NCBI GenBank assembly: GCA_022651245.1
Contig: JALCQM010000002.1
Coordinates: 1-64,000 of the forward strand
Direction: 5' to 3'
DNA from: Lactobacillus sp.
GTDB lineage: Bacteria > Bacillota > Bacilli > Lactobacillales > Lactobacillaceae
Length of the DNA: 64,000 nt
Every line of letters begins with the position of its first letter. Position 1 is the first letter of the stretch. Of this stretch, positions 62,163-64,000 are shown piece after piece. Below the pieces are notes generated by a model that had not been told where the DNA came from, did no database searches, and worked only from the letters and a program-made list of their open reading frames with translations. The position numbers and the translations under genes are program-made.

Positions 62163-62196
62163 GGGAGGAGAGGAGACATCCTCTCCTCCCTTGTTT
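62163..62196 (+). terminator. Terminator between binding protein and permeases
   Basis: Perfect GGGAGGAGAGGA-GACA-TCCTCTCCTCCC stem followed by TTGTTTT. Partial read-through would give more binding protein than permease. Confidence 0.92.
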
Positions 62197-62248
62197 TAAA
62201 ACCAGTACCGGCGCGGGATGCCGCGCTCGCCATTATTTAGGATTCATG

Positions 62249-62370
62249 AAAAACGCGTTCGCTGGCACACCGGTGGTGCGTCTAAGTCATCGCGCCGGCA
62301 AGCGGCTAACGCCACTCACCGCCACGCTGCCTTAGCCAACCACCTAAACCCGTGCCAGTTCACGCTCTGA
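62249..62370 (-). repeat. Family C structured repeat, copy C4
   Basis: Reverse-oriented copy inside the sugar operon. Middle stem C-TAAG / CTTA-G with outer GGTGG / CCACC. Its central 51 bases (62284-62334) are identical to those of C5 (62406-62456). Confidence 0.82.
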
Positions 62371-62371
62371 C

Positions 62372-62494
62372 TAAACGCGTTCGCCTCGGCACCGGCGTTG
62401 CGTGTAAGTCATCGCGCCGGCAAGCGGCTAACGCCACTCACCGCCACGCTGCCTTACACACACGCCTAAAAGCGCCGCGGCTCACGCTCTGACT
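62372..62494 (-). repeat. Family C structured repeat, copy C5
   Basis: Tandem neighbour of C4 in the same orientation. Middle stem GTG-TAAG / CTTA-CAC, outer GGCG / CGCC. Ends 18 bases before the permease start. Confidence 0.82.
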
Positions 62495-62512
62495 TTAAGG
62501 GGGTTCACACAC

Positions 62513-63373
62513 ATGTCTCAGAAAAAGACTTGGTTCTATCTTTTCTCGGCACCTGTCTTGATCGCGCTGTTCCTTGTGGTGATCTTGCCATTCATCTATG
62601 GGATCTACTATTCATTCACCAGTTGGGACGGGGTATCGACCAGTGCCTTCGTCGGGATTCAAAATTATATCAACGCCTTCAAAGATCCAGGTTACTTGGG
62701 TGCGTTGTGGTTTACCATCAAGTTCTCCGTGGTGTCGATCGCGTTGATCAATATCATTGGCTTGGGCCTAGCGGTATTGGTGACCACGAAGTTCAAAGGC
62801 GCCAATATTTTGCGGACGATCTTCTTCATGCCGAACTTGATCGGGGGCCTGATCTTAGGGTTCATCTGGCAGTTCATTTTCGTTGAAGCGTTCTCTGCTT
62901 TCGGCAAAGTCACCGGCATCCCCGGTTTGGGGAGCTGGCTGGCGACGACGAATACCGGCTTTTGGGCCTTGGTCATCGTGATGGTCTGGCAGTATTCCGG
63001 CTACATCATGGTCATCTATATCTCTTATCTGCAAGGGGTCGATCAGTCCCTGCTAGAGGCCGCTGATCTGGATGGCGCCACGGCGATGCAAAAGTTCTGG
63101 CGCATCAAGTTCCCGTTGATCATGCCAGGATTCACCGTCTCCTTGTTCATGACGTTGTCCAACTGTTTCAAGTTGTACGATCAAAACCTGTCCTTGACGG
63201 GTGGCGGCCCTTATAACTCGACGCAAATGGTTGCAATGAACATTTACAACACGGCCTTTTCCATGAACAAAATGGGTTACGCACAAGCCAAGGCTGTGGT
63301 GTTCTTCGTCTTCATCGCGATCATCTCGTTGACGCAGGTTTACCTCACTTCTAGAAAGGAGATCGAAGCCTAA
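62513..63373 (+). CDS. CUT1 sugar ABC permease 1 (MsmF/MalF-like)
   Basis: A 286-aa membrane subunit with six segments: KTWFYLFSAPVLIALFLVVILPFIYGIYYSFTSW at the start, and the EAA loop DQSLLEAADLDGATAMQKFWRIKFPLI. It follows terminator and repeats but should be transcribed by read-through. Overlaps permease 2 by one base (TAATG). The ATPase is not in the window. Confidence 0.93.
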   Translation: MSQKKTWFYLFSAPVLIALFLVVILPFIYGIYYSFTSWDGVSTSAFVGIQNYINAFKDPGYLGALWFTIKFSVVSIALINIIGLGLAVLVTTKFKGANILRTIFFMPNLIGGLILGFIWQFIFVEAFSAFGKVTGIPGLGSWLATTNTGFWALVIVMVWQYSGYIMVIYISYLQGVDQSLLEAADLDGATAMQKFWRIKFPLIMPGFTVSLFMTLSNCFKLYDQNLSLTGGGPYNSTQMVAMNIYNTAFSMNKMGYAQAKAVVFFVFIAIISLTQVYLTSRKEIEA

Positions 63374-64000
63374 TGCAAGAAGAGAAGCGGACTAAAAAAG
63401 TACTCATGATCATCCTCGGTTGTTTTCTCGGATTGGTGTGGATCTCGCCTTTCTATCTGATGTTGACCAACTCCTTCAAAACGAAACAGGAGTTATTCAA
63501 TGACACCTTAGGGTTACCAAAGACGTTTCATTTTGATAACTATGTCAATTCTGCCAAGGACCTGAACATTGTGAACACGTTCTTGAATTCGCTGGTGATC
63601 ACCGTCGTTTCGGTGCTGATCATCATCGTCTTCTCCAGCATGGCGGGTTACGCGATTCAGCGGACCAAGAGCAAATGGAGTGCCGTATTCTATATGGCTT
63701 TCGTTGCCGCGATGCTGATCCCATTCCAGTCGGTCATGATTCCGTTGATCGCGGTCTTCGGGAAAATCAACATGCTCAACCGCCCAGGGTTGGTGTTCAT
63801 GTACCTCGGCTTCGGGGCCAGCATGTCGGTCTTCCTTTATAACGGCGCGATGAAAGGGATCCCGCAAGTGCTTGACGAAGCGGCGATCATCGACGGCGCC
63901 AGTCGCTGGCAGATTTTCACCAAAGTGGTCTTCCCGATGTTGCAGCCGACAACGGTGACGGTCGCGCTGCTGAATGTGATGTGGATCTGGAACGATTACC
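63373..64000 (+). CDS. CUT1 sugar ABC permease 2 (MsmG/MalG-like), truncated by window edge
   Basis: The visible 209 residues start MQEEKRTKKVLMIILGCFLG and carry SPFYLMLTNSFKTKQELF, NTFLNSLVITVVSV and the EAA loop DEAAIIDGASRWQIFTKVVFPMLQP, a standard MalG-type permease. The stop lies beyond base 64000. Starts inside the previous stop codon. Confidence 0.92.
   Translation, partial: MQEEKRTKKVLMIILGCFLGLVWISPFYLMLTNSFKTKQELFNDTLGLPKTFHFDNYVNSAKDLNIVNTFLNSLVITVVSVLIIIVFSSMAGYAIQRTKSKWSAVFYMAFVAAMLIPFQSVMIPLIAVFGKINMLNRPGLVFMYLGFGASMSVFLYNGAMKGIPQVLDEAAIIDGASRWQIFTKVVFPMLQPTTVTVALLNVMWIWNDY

Overview
Organism and setting. The window looks like chromosome of a high-GC member of the Lactobacillaceae. 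The signs are T-box controlled serS, a split serine dehydratase (sdaAA/sdaAB), a Lactobacillus-type nucleoside deoxyribosyltransferase, an oligo-1,6-glucosidase with a cre site, ECF and CUT1 transporters, strong AGGAGG ribosome sites and many TTG/GTG starts. The genus is a guess (Schleiferilactobacillus or Lacticaseibacillus type). I see no tRNA, rRNA, CRISPR array, phage or intact insertion sequence. All calls are by eye, without database searches.

Layout. 1-7.5 kb: a visibly AT-richer sugar-type island (two LplB/LplC-like permeases, a binding lipoprotein, two ADP-ribosylglycohydrolase-family enzymes, a LacI regulator). 7.5-13.1 kb: DMT exporter, TerC protein with a probable ATC start, Dyp peroxidase with a PerR-like box, amino acid permease, PF06541 membrane protein. 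13.1-16.4 kb: an orphan 280-aa gene diverging from a roughly 430-nt, heavily structured, independently transcribed RNA of no family I recognise; then a lipoprotein and a serine dehydratase beta-like protein that has lost its signature motif. 16.4-23.3 kb: a membrane transporter diverging from an M20 dipeptidase and three tandem paralogous amidohydrolases. 23.3-27.9 kb: serine catabolism (sdaAA, sdaAB, EIIC-like permease), then serS behind a Ser T-box. 28-42 kb: housekeeping and accessory genes (GNATs, MFS pump, EAL protein, LysE exporter with a terminator in its leader, HAD, pentapeptide protein, TetR, NmrA-like, Kup, glycosyltransferase, DUF554, pyridoxal kinase plus ECF S component). 42-52.7 kb: cardiolipin synthase, AI-2E family protein, an Asp-type T-box in front of a monothiol thioredoxin-fold gene, MIP18-like protein, a second EAL protein missing a key Glu, a CPG-type metal ATPase, NDT, GH13. 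52.7-56 kb: a CjaA-like cysteine ABC importer whose leader encodes a Cys-rich peptide overlapping the first permease gene. 56-58.3 kb: HTH, histone-H1-like linker and DUF3800 in one protein. 58.7-64 kb: LysR, DUF624, and a CcpA-controlled CUT1 sugar importer cut by the window edge.

How parts work together. Several transport units carry their own regulatory logic in the leader: T-boxes, cre sites, a LacI-like operator, an attenuator and a Cys-rich uORF. Three families of structured intergenic repeats (A, B and C below) sit at gene ends. Family C has six copies, five of them full length, and its stem positions covary between copies, so the fold rather than the sequence is being kept.

Best candidates for something undescribed: the RNA at 14201-14629 with its divergent orphan gene; the Cys-rich uORF at 52853; the repeat families with covarying stems; the motif-less serine dehydratase beta homologue; and the HTH-linker-DUF3800 protein.
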